From Gongronella butleri (taxonomy: Eukaryota > Mucoromycota > Mucoromycetes > Mucorales > Cunninghamellaceae): a stretch of DNA of 64,000 nt. Shown here one piece after another: positions 12,465 to 20,753 of this stretch (within the stretch, counting starts at the first letter, position 1; the number at the start of each line of letters is the position of its first letter). The stretch lies in assembly GCA_025201375.1 (NCBI GenBank), contig JAIWZP010000010.1, positions 310,001 through 374,000 of the forward strand. The letters run 5' to 3'. The position numbers were made by a program, and so were the translations under genes. The notes under the pieces were generated by a model. That model ran no database searches. It was not told the origin of the DNA and saw only the letters and a list, made by a program, of their open reading frames with translations.

Positions 12465-12890
12465 TTCTACAGCGCACAAAAACCTGCAAAAAAATACAGT
12501 AAAAGAATTTCCATGCAATTTATGCACCTAAATTTGGAAGTTTCAAACCTTAAATTTTTGCAAAAAAATCTTGCCCAAAGTAGGCACTTTTTCTCAGTCG
12601 ATCGCCGTTCATGCGTCACTCTTTGGACATTTTTCCTACGTTGGGCAGCCTGGCATTTTGTCTGCCAATAGCAAATAGTCGGAGTTACCTACTTGGGATG
12701 CATTGATCACTCGGAGTTCGAAATTTACCAAATTAGGCATTTTATGAGATTGAAATTTGTGACCCCTGAGTGACCCCTGAATTTTTCAAAAGTGGTCGTA
12801 GCGCTTTCGGGGTTTGAGCTTTTTTGTTGCAAATTTTGCGCTGAATCCGATGCAGCTAATTTTGAGCGGGGTCGATCATGCAAATGGAGT
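12465..12890. repeat. best-conserved block of the dispersed repeat (partner 41885-42310)
   Basis: The two copies share long near-identical stretches, such as GATCGCCGTTCATGCGTCAC and TGACCCCTGAATTTTTCAAA, in the same order. Differences between them include short TACAGTA gains. Copy A has the heptamer at 12495-12501 where copy B has a plain TA. Copy B has it at 42282-42288 where copy A reads CTAATTTTG. Confidence 0.85.
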
Positions 12891-13350
12891 GATGAATGCA
12901 AAATAGTATAAATGGGAGTTTTTTGGCATTTTCGACAGCCCAAAAATTATTATGCAGTGTAGCGCGATACTGTAGATGTGACGCGCCGGGATTGCCTTGA
13001 GTGAGCGTGCCCAAAAACACGCCGATATTCAAATTTTATCAGAATCATCGTTGGAATGGGCTTTTGGCATGTTTTTACAGTAGATCCTCGCTATAATAAT
13101 AACGTCCCTCAATATACTGTAACGTCGCAGATTGACCCTTTCACTTAGCAGTGTGTAACCAAAAAAGTCACGTGCATGCAATTTTATAACGTCATTTGGC
13201 CGTGATTTTTATAACGTCGTCATTGACCAAAGTCAAAAATTCTGAATGAAGTTATATCGATGATCTACTGTAGGTACAGTATAAAACCTTTTAGTAGTAG
13301 TTGAGATTTTTTTTGCCAATTCGATACTCATCGTTTGATTTAAGAAAAAA

Positions 13351-13956
13351 ATGACAAACACCGCTACCCCCAACAAGCGACCTCGGCCGGGCCGTGGTTG
13401 AATCCGGCAATCGCCCCCCACCACGCCATCGGTATCTTCGCCAATTGCAAACAAGGTGTGCACCTTGGAGCGACAGATCGGGCACCACCTCGGGCACACG
13501 TGAAGCAACGCCACGCTCTCTTTCGAGCGAACGACGACCACAGAACTGGGCAGTACAGTGCTCCGTTTGGAACAAGCCATTGACGACGGGCGATCGCAAG
13601 TTGTGCAATTGCAGGAGCAACTTCATCGTTTCATGCATGGTGACGAAGGCGCGACTGCTAAGAAGTCGAACCGAGACAGACAAATGAAGTGGTCATTTCA
13701 GTATGATAAGCCTCTCCGTCTTGTTGGATTGACAGTTGCTACTAAATACCGTACAGCAATGTCGTCTCACTCCCCTCTTTATTATTATTTTTAGAAAGCA
13801 ATCAAGGACACTATGTTTTTGAATGGGTGGAAATGGAAAGGGAAGGAGCTCTTCACTTCCAAACACAACCAGGGTGTGGCCAAGGACTGTGTCAATGCCA
13901 TCCGCAATGAGTACAAGTCGCAAGGATCTGAAGGGTCTGGGATCAAGGGCTTGTGA
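13351..13956 (+). pseudogene. decayed coding sequence of the recombinase element (unknown product)
   Basis: One frame from the ATG at 13351 reads as protein but is broken by TGA codons at 13399 and 13501. It then runs on with coiled-coil-like sequence (LEQAIDDGRSQVVQLQEQLH) and a basic segment. A probable intron ends at the TTTTTAG before 13795, and the frame continues KAIKDTMFLNGWKWKGKELF to a stop at 13954-13956. I do not recognise the family. Its position just upstream of the tyrosine-recombinase start suggests an accessory gene of the same transposon, now dead. Both stops sit where CGA>TGA changes are possible. Confidence 0.45.
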
Positions 13957-14182
13957 AGCAATTGGTGAGGCGCCGGCACCGAGACGTTTTTCCCGTGCAA
14001 TTCGCTCGCGCTTGAAATACGGTATAATCTAAAATCACGAATTATCGCCAGCCACCTGGTCGATCCCACTCTTTTTTGGTGTTTTCTGTGGTTTTTCCCT
14101 GCATTGTTGTTTTTTGTGTGCAAGTTTCTCCAGTAATGCTCAAGCGAAGAAGCGCTGAGCTTACCGACTACTGTATGCAAGA

Positions 14183-14425
14183 GGAGGTCATTCAATTCCA
14201 CTTGCATGACATTCCCTTTGATAACTGTCTATTAATTTAGGTCGGCTTTATGTTCAAAGATCAATAAACGACGTATTAATCGACAACATCTAATAAAGCC
14301 AGGTCGTTCCGATTCTGCATAGCGCACAATTTCAACCACCCCTATTCGATAAGATTTTCGACGATTTATTAATCAACAATCGTTTATTAAATTGACAAAC
14401 GATTTAAAAAGGTTGAACGACCTCC
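14183..14425. repeat. left 243-bp terminal direct repeat
   Basis: Identical by eye to 18937-19179. It is itself bounded by a 13-bp inverted repeat GGAGGTC(A/G)TTCAA. Its interior has AT-rich palindromic pieces such as CGTATTAATCG and copies of CGTTTATTAA. The base triplets outside the outer ends match (AGA), but those at the inner ends do not, so the two repeats moved as one unit rather than as separate short elements. Confidence 0.9.
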
Positions 14426-14459
14426 TAGTTTTGGATAGAAGAGTGAATGAGTGTGAGAA

Positions 14460-14494
14460 GGGTGGTTGAAATCATGCGCTATGCAATTAGAACG
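14460..14494. repeat. inverted subterminal copy of terminal-repeat interior
   Basis: Just inside the left terminal repeat, GGGTGGTTGAAATCATGCGC and the following bases are a slightly diverged reverse complement of 14305-14341 within that repeat. Subterminal inverted copies of this sort often serve as transposase binding sites; that role is inferred. Confidence 0.6.
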
Positions 14495-14622
14495 AGAGAT
14501 ATCATGGGAAAGAGGAGATGCTTTTAAAAAAATTATCGGATTTAAATTTGATCATCGTCTTCCAGGATGGACAGGTGTATAGACAGGTTGATCTTTTAAA
14601 AGGAGGTTCTGTAAATAATTGA

Positions 14623-16350
14623 TTAAATAATTTTGCAATTGACTTTATGAACACCTTTGGCTCGAGAGTTACGAGTGACCTCAAAAGAGAAGCTGACTCC
14701 GGCATCAATTTGGGGTTCGATGGCTGCTTTCATTTCTTCGCCGCATCGAACATGCACACCACCTTCCAGAGTCAGATACAAATATGGCTTCTTTCTAAAG
14801 TCACCATATCCATACTCAATAACAGTGTATTGATGGTGTTCCACCAAGCAAGCGTAATCAGATTGATACATCGAATTGACAATCAATTCGAGTCTGGTTA
14901 GCAAACGACCTGATGATGATGATGGTAAAGCATCTATCATACTTGTCATTTCAAACGCGTCGGAAGCAAGAGAGGCCGCAGGAGAAGGTGACAATTGAAC
15001 AGGTGTCACCGTAGTAACTGAATCATACCTTTTTCGTTGCAATCGGTTGTCTGGCCATTCGATAAAGATATTCTTGTAATAGTCAAGTCCAATTTCTCGG
15101 AATTTGACATTTCGTTGAAGTCCGTTACGAGTTGGAAATAGACCATTCCTGATGCTAGGTACGAATGTCATGGCTCGGCAATCATCTGGTCTCTTATGAC
15201 ACGTTTGTTGAACAACTTGATATTTGTCATCACCCATTGACCTGATGACAAAGTAGTGTATTAAACGGTCATTAAAGCTAAAGTTGGCCAACAAGCATGG
15301 AATAATGAGGCTCTTGTCTTCTTCAGAAATACAGCCTTGAATCCTCTTTGTGCAAGAATTCCACCAGTGGCAATAAGCAAACATCTGCTTGTCTTCCAAG
15401 TACACAGCTACAACTTGCGTCAGCTTATCAACAATCATATGCCATTGATGATTCAAAGGCACTTTATATGTAGGACAAGAGGCAAGTTGTTGCTTGACAT
15501 GATCCATTTCCATGATATACATAGCTGATTGTCTAAGCGAACTACTGTAGACACTCAATTCAATACGAGTATATCCTTTGGACAGGTAATTCATCAGCTT
15601 GTCGACAAAAGCAGGATCAACAGGGTCAGCTACAAGATGGCTGAGACGAGAGCCAATCGATTCATACAGGTTTGCACTTTCAAGGACTTGAACAAACTTG
15701 TTATAAATTTTGACACGCAGCTTGCAATCTAATACACTCGCAGGAAGATAAAATGAGATACAATTATCACCAACAGAGTGTTGATCGTCGACAATTGCAG
15801 ATGAATCCACGATACCACGTGAAAGAAGATAATGCTCAATGATGCTACGAGTTGAAATGTATGCACAGTCACAGGTGATATCAATGCTTTGAAGAATGAC
15901 ATCGGTTAACCCAGCAAGCATGATATTGAGTTTAGCAAGTAGATTATCGATCATGAGATTATGGAACGAGATTTTGATGGCAATGTAGCCACTAATCCAT
16001 CCCGCCGGATCCATATTCTTCTTATCAGTATCCATTTGCCGCGACCTGTCATCAAAAGCTTGCCATTTGCCACTTCTAACAAACTTGATATCAAATTCAT
16101 GAACATCAAATGTATCATCAAGAGCTTTACGAATCTTCGACATGTGTTCAGATCGCCATGTATTCAAAATGCCAGCCATGTTGTAGATGCACCATATTAT
16201 AATGCTATCACAAAAAGGAACAGTAAAGTCACTCCAACCGCTTAAAGGTGCATAATCTTGAACATAATTAATTCCATATATATCATTCATAAGGTCAGAG
16301 TGACCATAAAAGAATGCTTTGAGTACATTTTCGTCGTCAACACCCGACAT
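14623..16350 (-). CDS. 575-aa element protein of unknown function
   Basis: Intronless reading frame of 575 aa starting MSGVDDENVLK, inside the 5-kb element. Composition is AT-driven (rich in I, K, D, S, Y), unlike the host genes. Visible blocks are NYVQDYAPLSGWSDFTVPFC near the N-terminus, LRVKIYNKFVQVLES near 200, then YTRIELSVYSS about 50 residues on, and a Ser/Pro-rich linker at about 430-460. The K-x-Y-x-K then R-x-E-x-S order is reminiscent of some replication-initiator proteins, but no HUH motif is present and I cannot claim homology. The predicted promoter motif lies 27 bp before the ATG. It is the largest gene of the element and appears intact. Confidence 0.75.
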   Translation of the reverse strand: MSGVDDENVLKAFFYGHSDLMNDIYGINYVQDYAPLSGWSDFTVPFCDSIIIWCIYNMAGILNTWRSEHMSKIRKALDDTFDVHEFDIKFVRSGKWQAFDDRSRQMDTDKKNMDPAGWISGYIAIKISFHNLMIDNLLAKLNIMLAGLTDVILQSIDITCDCAYISTRSIIEHYLLSRGIVDSSAIVDDQHSVGDNCISFYLPASVLDCKLRVKIYNKFVQVLESANLYESIGSRLSHLVADPVDPAFVDKLMNYLSKGYTRIELSVYSSSLRQSAMYIMEMDHVKQQLASCPTYKVPLNHQWHMIVDKLTQVVAVYLEDKQMFAYCHWWNSCTKRIQGCISEEDKSLIIPCLLANFSFNDRLIHYFVIRSMGDDKYQVVQQTCHKRPDDCRAMTFVPSIRNGLFPTRNGLQRNVKFREIGLDYYKNIFIEWPDNRLQRKRYDSVTTVTPVQLSPSPAASLASDAFEMTSMIDALPSSSSGRLLTRLELIVNSMYQSDYACLVEHHQYTVIEYGYGDFRKKPYLYLTLEGGVHVRCGEEMKAAIEPQIDAGVSFSFEVTRNSRAKGVHKVNCKII

Positions 16351-16376
16351 TTAGACGCTTCTCTTTATTTCAACTA

Positions 16377-16394
16377 TATTGTCTATTCACATAA
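16377..16394 (-). promoter_or_regulatory. element promoter motif, 575-aa gene
   Basis: On the + strand it reads TATTGTCTATTCACATAA, ending 27 bp before the start codon of the 575-aa gene. The same 18 bases, at the same distance, precede the zinc-knuckle gene. Next to the motif is GTCGGAGTTT, which occurs inverted beside the second copy. Confidence 0.65.
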
Positions 16395-16492
16395 GTGTCG
16401 GAGTTTAAAATCAAAAGAAACCCCCCTGTGTCAACCTTTATCCGTTTGATTAGGTAAAGGTTCTTGGGGGGTTCTTATATTTTTTTGGTTGG

Positions 16493-17350
16493 CTACAACC
16501 GTTTTTCTAGATCGTCGAGCATTGATATTGTTTCGTCTCGAAATTCTGTAATGTCAATTTCATTCAACTGATCATTATCCAGGTAGCCATTGAGAAGTGC
16601 CGCTCTAGATTTAAAGAGCTCACAAATCATCTGTTCGTCGCTTCTTTTGGATGATGCCATGTTATAAATGGCTATAAGTGTACGTGCCGTTTTTATTTTT
16701 GATTGCTTTTCTTGTTCGTCAACAACAGTAGAAGATGAAACAGCAGAAGGAAAAACAGAAGAAACAGCAGCAGGAGGAACAACAACAGAAGAAACAGCAG
16801 AAGAAACAGCAGAAGAAACAGCAGAAGAAACAGCAGTGTCGCGATGCAAATGGCAGTGACTTGCCTTTGTCATTTTTCGGCAACGTACGTTCTTCTTGGT
16901 CATGCTCCTGCATGTCTCAAGGGGCTCTCGAGGAACAACAAGATGTGGACTGTTGTTTACCGTCAAGATGCCTTTCTTGGAGCGCAGCATGTCATGGTGC
17001 ACACGACAAAAAGAGCCAAAGCATCTATTCATGCATTGAGTTTTCTTTTTGGTCAGCGCCTCGCATCGTTGTTTCGTTGCACATGCGTCATAAACATCAA
17101 TCATTCGTCGCAATTCCTTGCGAAAAAAGGCATGCTTATTATGAGCACTGTCACAGGAGGAACGGAATCTCTTGTACGCCAACTTATTAGAAGAAGACAT
17201 GCAAAAATTCAACATACTATCAAAGCATTCAAACAAGTCAACAGCAAAATCGTCATCTTCAGCGAAATCAAACACTTTTTTGGAGATTGTGTTGATGATT
17301 CTATATTGACCGCGTGTCAGAATGCTTACGTCGATATTCAAAACGTTCAT
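16493..17350 (-). CDS. double zinc-knuckle protein of the 5-kb element
   Basis: Intronless, 285 aa, starting MNVLNIDVSIL. Two copies of a C-x3-TKK-x3-C-x(7-8)-C-x2-H knuckle are present: CEALTKKKTQCMNRCFGSFC followed by RVHH, and CRSMTKKNVRCRKMTKASHC followed by HLH. This layout is common in small proteins of giant DNA viruses and phages, and occurs scattered in mobile DNA. A low-complexity AVSS repeat follows, encoded by 12-bp tandem units near 16780-16835, and then a charged C-terminal helix region. Nucleic-acid binding is likely from the motif; any specific role is unknown. The shared motif at 17377-17394 lies 27 bp upstream of the ATG. Confidence 0.8.
   Translation of the reverse strand: MNVLNIDVSILTRGQYRIINTISKKVFDFAEDDDFAVDLFECFDSMLNFCMSSSNKLAYKRFRSSCDSAHNKHAFFRKELRRMIDVYDACATKQRCEALTKKKTQCMNRCFGSFCRVHHDMLRSKKGILTVNNSPHLVVPREPLETCRSMTKKNVRCRKMTKASHCHLHRDTAVSSAVSSAVSSAVSSVVVPPAAVSSVFPSAVSSSTVVDEQEKQSKIKTARTLIAIYNMASSKRSDEQMICELFKSRAALLNGYLDNDQLNEIDITEFRDETISMLDDLEKRL
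16744..16835. repeat. 12-bp tandem repeat in zinc-knuckle gene
   Basis: Units of GAAACAGCAGAA recur, perfect over the last four and degenerate before that. They encode the repeating Ala-Val-Ser-Ser tract on the minus strand. The length is likely to vary between copies of the element. Confidence 0.75.
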
Positions 17351-17376
17351 CTTTGTCGTCGGTCTTTGACCCCACC

Positions 17377-17394
17377 TATTGTCTATTCACATAA
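17377..17394 (-). promoter_or_regulatory. element promoter motif, zinc-knuckle gene
   Basis: TATTGTCTATTCACATAA, identical to 16377-16394, again ends 27 bp before the ATG (17350). It is followed by AAACTCCGACA, the inverse of a block beside the first copy. Confidence 0.65.
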
Positions 17395-17424
17395 ATTCAA
17401 ACTCCGACATGTTTTTAAACGATG

Positions 17425-18855
17425 TTATTGAATGTTGGACACGTATCTTTCAATCATCGGACCATCATCAAAAGCATCTTTTTCAATCCATGTATTATGA
17501 CGATTATCGTATCCTTTCCATTTAACCTTGAACTCCATAACACCATGAGGATTGATTCTATGTGTAATTATATTTTCAACTTCATGATGCATCTCTGTAT
17601 CAGTATCATCCGGTTGTTGCATAATTTCAATATCATTATTATCAGTTGCATCATCTTCATTCAAGAAGATCAAGGCTAAGCATCTGTTGCTGAATAAGCT
17701 CCATAGCACCTTTCTGATTACGACGATCTGCAATACTCAAAACATCGACAGCATCATATACAGAACTACCAAGTGGAGAGCCGGTATAGTAATCAAAGCA
17801 GGGTTGCATCCAATATGCATGATGTTCAGCATGATGGATACCTACCTTGTTAACGAAGTTCTTAATATTGCTCAACACACATGCCAGCTTTAATTGCAAT
17901 GAAAATATATCGCTATCGGCCACGCGAATGACAGACTGGCCATTAAAACGATGAAAGAGATGTCCAATTTCACCAAAACGAGATTCAATTGCAGATCTAA
18001 AACCACCATGAAGCTGATTATATAATGTCTCTTCATCGCTAAGATTAACGCCTTTCGATTTTCTAATGGGAGTCACAAAGCTACCTGATTGAAGATGACG
18101 ATTTAATTGCAACACACGATCGATAAACAAGGTGTACCCACCGTCAACAGCAACAACATCATAGCGGCTGATCTTACCTGCAAGATTCAAAGATACCAGC
18201 ATCGAGCCGTCGTTATTTATTCCACATGGATCTGCTTTTGATAAAAATATAATCATGCCATTGATGTCCATGGCTACTTGAGTGCGAAGGCCAGACTTCT
18301 TTAGTTTATATGAATAGTACTCTGATCTGTCAGATGCGTTAATATATGTCACTCGCGAGTCATGGCCATCGAGCATCATTGTGACATGCTTAAATTCATT
18401 AGGATTCATTAAATTGGCACACATCACTCTGATCTTTATATTGGAAAACATCTTGGCAAGGCATTCATCTAGCTTACTTTCTAACCACTCTTTTTGCTTC
18501 GAATAAAATGCAACATAGACCGAATTGAAAGAACTTATAGGTATAAACTGCCCCATTTGAGCCATTGAGGCGCCAGTCAGCAAGTGGTATAAAATCAGTA
18601 AGCCTTTTTCCACACCACGGTAAGGACCCGGAAAGTCCTTGTTGGCAAACAAAATGGACAAGAAAAAGAACACTGGTATGTACCCCAAATGTTGAAAGAC
18701 ATGGCTCTTGACATTCTCAATGCCGGGTATGTCTTTAATCTCTGTACGATGACGCTTTTCTGATCTTTTTTTACAGTAGGCCAATCTTCACGCAGGAACG
18801 CCCAATGAACGCTTCCAAGCTGATGGAATAATGTCATAATATCTTCGTTGAACAT
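17425..18855 (-). pseudogene. DDE (Harbinger/IS5-like) transposase with C-terminal chromodomain, frame-broken
   Basis: The only ATG start is 18855 (MFNEDIMTLFHQLG). That frame runs to REDWPTVKK and must change to the frame covering 18784-17657. The second frame holds DDE-type boxes: MMLDGHDSR, VVAVDGGYTLF and FRSAIESRFGEIGHLFHRF, preceded by a TP-R-KSKG-LS-E pattern as in DDE_Tnp_4. The frame change falls at a TACTGTA heptamer (18772-18778, + strand TACAGTA); collapsing it to TA puts both frames in register. At the 3' end the frame meets TGA after SLDLLE. The overlapping +1 frame encodes a chromodomain (EFKVKWKGYDNRHNTWIEKD) ending at 17425, without its own ATG. A 34-nt GT-AG intron or a +1 shift would join them. 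Confidence 0.75.
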
Positions 18856-18901
18856 GGTAATTTCTAATAAACTATCTTTTGATTTAGTTTTCTTATTAAT
18901 A

Positions 18902-18914
18902 CCTCTTCACATAA
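18902..18914 (-). promoter_or_regulatory. weaker copy of element promoter motif, transposase gene
   Basis: CCTCTTCACATAA resembles the core of the two perfect motifs (CTATTCACATAA). It lies about 47 bp before the transposase ATG, between that ATG and the right terminal repeat. Confidence 0.45.
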
Positions 18915-18936
18915 ATCAAAGATCTCGAATCATCTA

Positions 18937-19179
18937 GGAGGTCATTCAATTCCACTTGCATGACATTCCCTTTGATAACTGTCTATTAATTTAGGTCGGC
19001 TTTATGTTCAAAGATCAATAAACGACGTATTAATCGACAACATCTAATAAAGCCAGGTCGTTCCGATTCTGCATAGCGCACAATTTCAACCACCCCTATT
19101 CGATAAGATTTTCGACGATTTATTAATCAACAATCGTTTATTAAATTGACAAACGATTTAAAAAGGTTGAACGACCTCC
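18937..19179. repeat. right 243-bp terminal direct repeat
   Basis: Same orientation and sequence as the left copy. It is followed by the AGA duplication at 19180-19182 and then by the interrupted recombinase coding sequence. Confidence 0.9.
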
Positions 19180-19856
19180 AGAGAGGGCTGCAGGTGCCAC
19201 ATGGGAAACATGGTGCTTTCATCGCTTCATCGACCCCGATTGTCCCTCGGCTGCTGACATCATCCTCGCCCACACCACCGATGTGTCTGCTACATGGCAA
19301 GAAAACTCCAAGCGCACTTTCCTCGGCAATGTCACGCGCTTGCTCACCTTTGAGCGCCGATGCGCCATCCAATCGCACCCGGATTACATCCGTTTCCATC
19401 GTTTATCCAAGGCCGGCGAAATCCACCAGCCGGTGCGCAATGGCACCTACGACTTGTCGCCCGCTTTCGCCTACATTCGCACCCTCGGCGAAAACGACGT
19501 GCTCACCAACAAGCAAGGAACTCGCGTGCAAAACCGCCTTTCTCCTCGGTTTACAGTATCCGGCTTTTACCGGTCTACGTAGTGACTTGGCTCGCATTAT
19601 TGACCTCGCCAATTTCTCCTTTGACCGTGTTGCACTCGATTCCGACCGCATCATCCTTGCTTGTGTCGCCCCCAAGGAGATGCCCAGTGGTCGACATTAC
19701 ACGAGGTCGACGCATTTCACCAAGCACGCGTCGGACCCGCTTCTTTGTCCCGTACGCGCGTTTTACGCATACGTCGCTCGCTTCGCCTCCTCGTCTTTTT
19801 CCACCGCGCCCCATCCATCCATGTCTGGCACCACCATTGTCCCTTTGTTCGCCAAT

Positions 19857-20400
19857 TTTGAATTTTAGGGTACGATTTATCCTTTTTTGGAATCCTCCCC
19901 TTTTTTTGCGTGCTCGGTCCTTAGATCGACCAACAGCAATAGTTTTTACGTACAGTATCTTTTTATGATATTACGGTTTGTCTCTCTTGCTCTAATTTGT
20001 TCAGTAGAACGGCTTCTCACAAGCACAGTCGCTCGTCGTCACTCATTCAATACTGTAGTTGCGACTTTTTTCCCAGCCCTCTCTCTCGCACGTCTCTTTT
20101 TTTCTCTCTTGTGACATGTCGTTTTTTGGTGCGATGCGTTCTAAGAAGTGGAGTGTATGGCCAAACAACGTCAGTCAGACGCTTTCACAGAAACATACTG
20201 TAAAGAAGTGCACCTTTGCAACTAAAGTAAAACACGACGACTGCTCACTTCTGTCTCCATCCATGAGGAGGAAGATCTGTGCATGCAAACTTGCAAAAAA
20301 AAACAAAAGAAAAAAAGAGAATAAAATACATGGTGGGGAACGACGGCATAAAAAAAGGGGAGGACTCCAAAAAAGGATAAATCGTACCCCAAAATTCAAA
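19857..20400. mobile_element. 544-bp inverted-repeat insertion in the recombinase gene
   Basis: The left end reads TTTGAATTTTAGGGTACG and continues ATTTATCCTTTTTTGG; the right end is its near-perfect inverse. The inverted ends are about 45 bp with few mismatches. No long reading frame is present, so it is non-autonomous. It separates the two catalytic halves of the tyrosine recombinase. No clean target duplication is visible, so the exact borders may be a few bases off. It contains TACAGTA/TACTGTA heptamers at 19951, 20051 and 20196. Confidence 0.75.
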
Positions 20401-20753
20401 GTCGCTCGGCCTTTGTTCCGGCAATGCGATTCGCATGATCGTCCCGTTCGCCCCTCCACGATCAAGTCCTGGATCAACAACATCATGGAGCACGTCATCC
20501 GAGACCCGCCCAGCCTGAAGTTGCCCAAGACCCGCGCCCTTGGCGCCACCATTGCTTGTCTGGCCGGCACGCCCATCGATGCCATCACGGCGCGCGGCGG
20601 ATGATGGTCGTCCAAGGAAACCTTTCAGAACTTTTATCGTCTTTCCTCGGCCTCTACTATCGATTTTTTCACGGCGGTGACGCTCCCGCTTCTTCCTTCT
20701 CTGGATGACCCAGCACTGCAGCCCTCCTCGCAGCATAATAGTCTCCAGTCGCC

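Larger units (their letters stand above)
10240..12960. repeat. dispersed degenerate repeat, copy A
   Basis: This region shares ordered but diverged blocks with three other parts of the window. Bases 10330-10660 match 49990-50345. Bases 10680-10845 match 59880-60044. Bases 12000-12410 match 40490-41010, and part of them also matches 59280-59410. Bases 12465-12890 match 41885-42310. No long reading frame survives. It looks like an old interspersed element or several nested ones. Inside are a hairpin at 11120-11148 and a triple degenerate repeat at 11420-11590. Confidence 0.7.
14183..19179 (-). mobile_element. 5-kb DDE transposon with long terminal direct repeats and virus-like cargo
   Basis: The unit is 4,997 bp. 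Its ends are two identical 243-bp direct repeats (14183-14425 and 18937-19179), each starting GGAGGTCATTCAA and ending with the near inverse TTGAACGACCTCC. Flanking bases are AGA on both sides (14180-14182 and 19180-19182). A related intact sequence at 21608-21626 has a single AGA, so this is a 3-bp target duplication, typical of Harbinger/IS5-type transposases. Three intron-poor genes are all on the minus strand: a DDE transposase with chromodomain, a double zinc-knuckle protein and a 575-aa protein. The element is clearly richer in A+T than the host genes. Its insertion disrupts the tyrosine recombinase near codon 16. Identical repeats argue for a young insertion. Confidence 0.85.

Noticed and set aside
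14183..14425. Reading the 243-bp repeats as independent short elements or as retroviral LTRs
   Set aside because: Only the outer flanks share the AGA duplication, and there is no reverse transcriptase, primer-binding site or TG...CA ends.
16744..16835. Short regular repeats as a CRISPR array
   Set aside because: They are contiguous 12-bp coding repeats without spacers, in a eukaryotic element.
16668..17190. Plus-strand Glu/Gln/Lys-rich frames
   Set aside because: They are the complement of the AVSS repeat and zinc-knuckle gene, which explains the open frames.
18772..18784. Programmed -1 frameshift at the A7 run as the main explanation
   Set aside because: It is possible, but the coincident TACTGTA whose removal restores the frame is the simpler account. 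It is kept only as an alternative.
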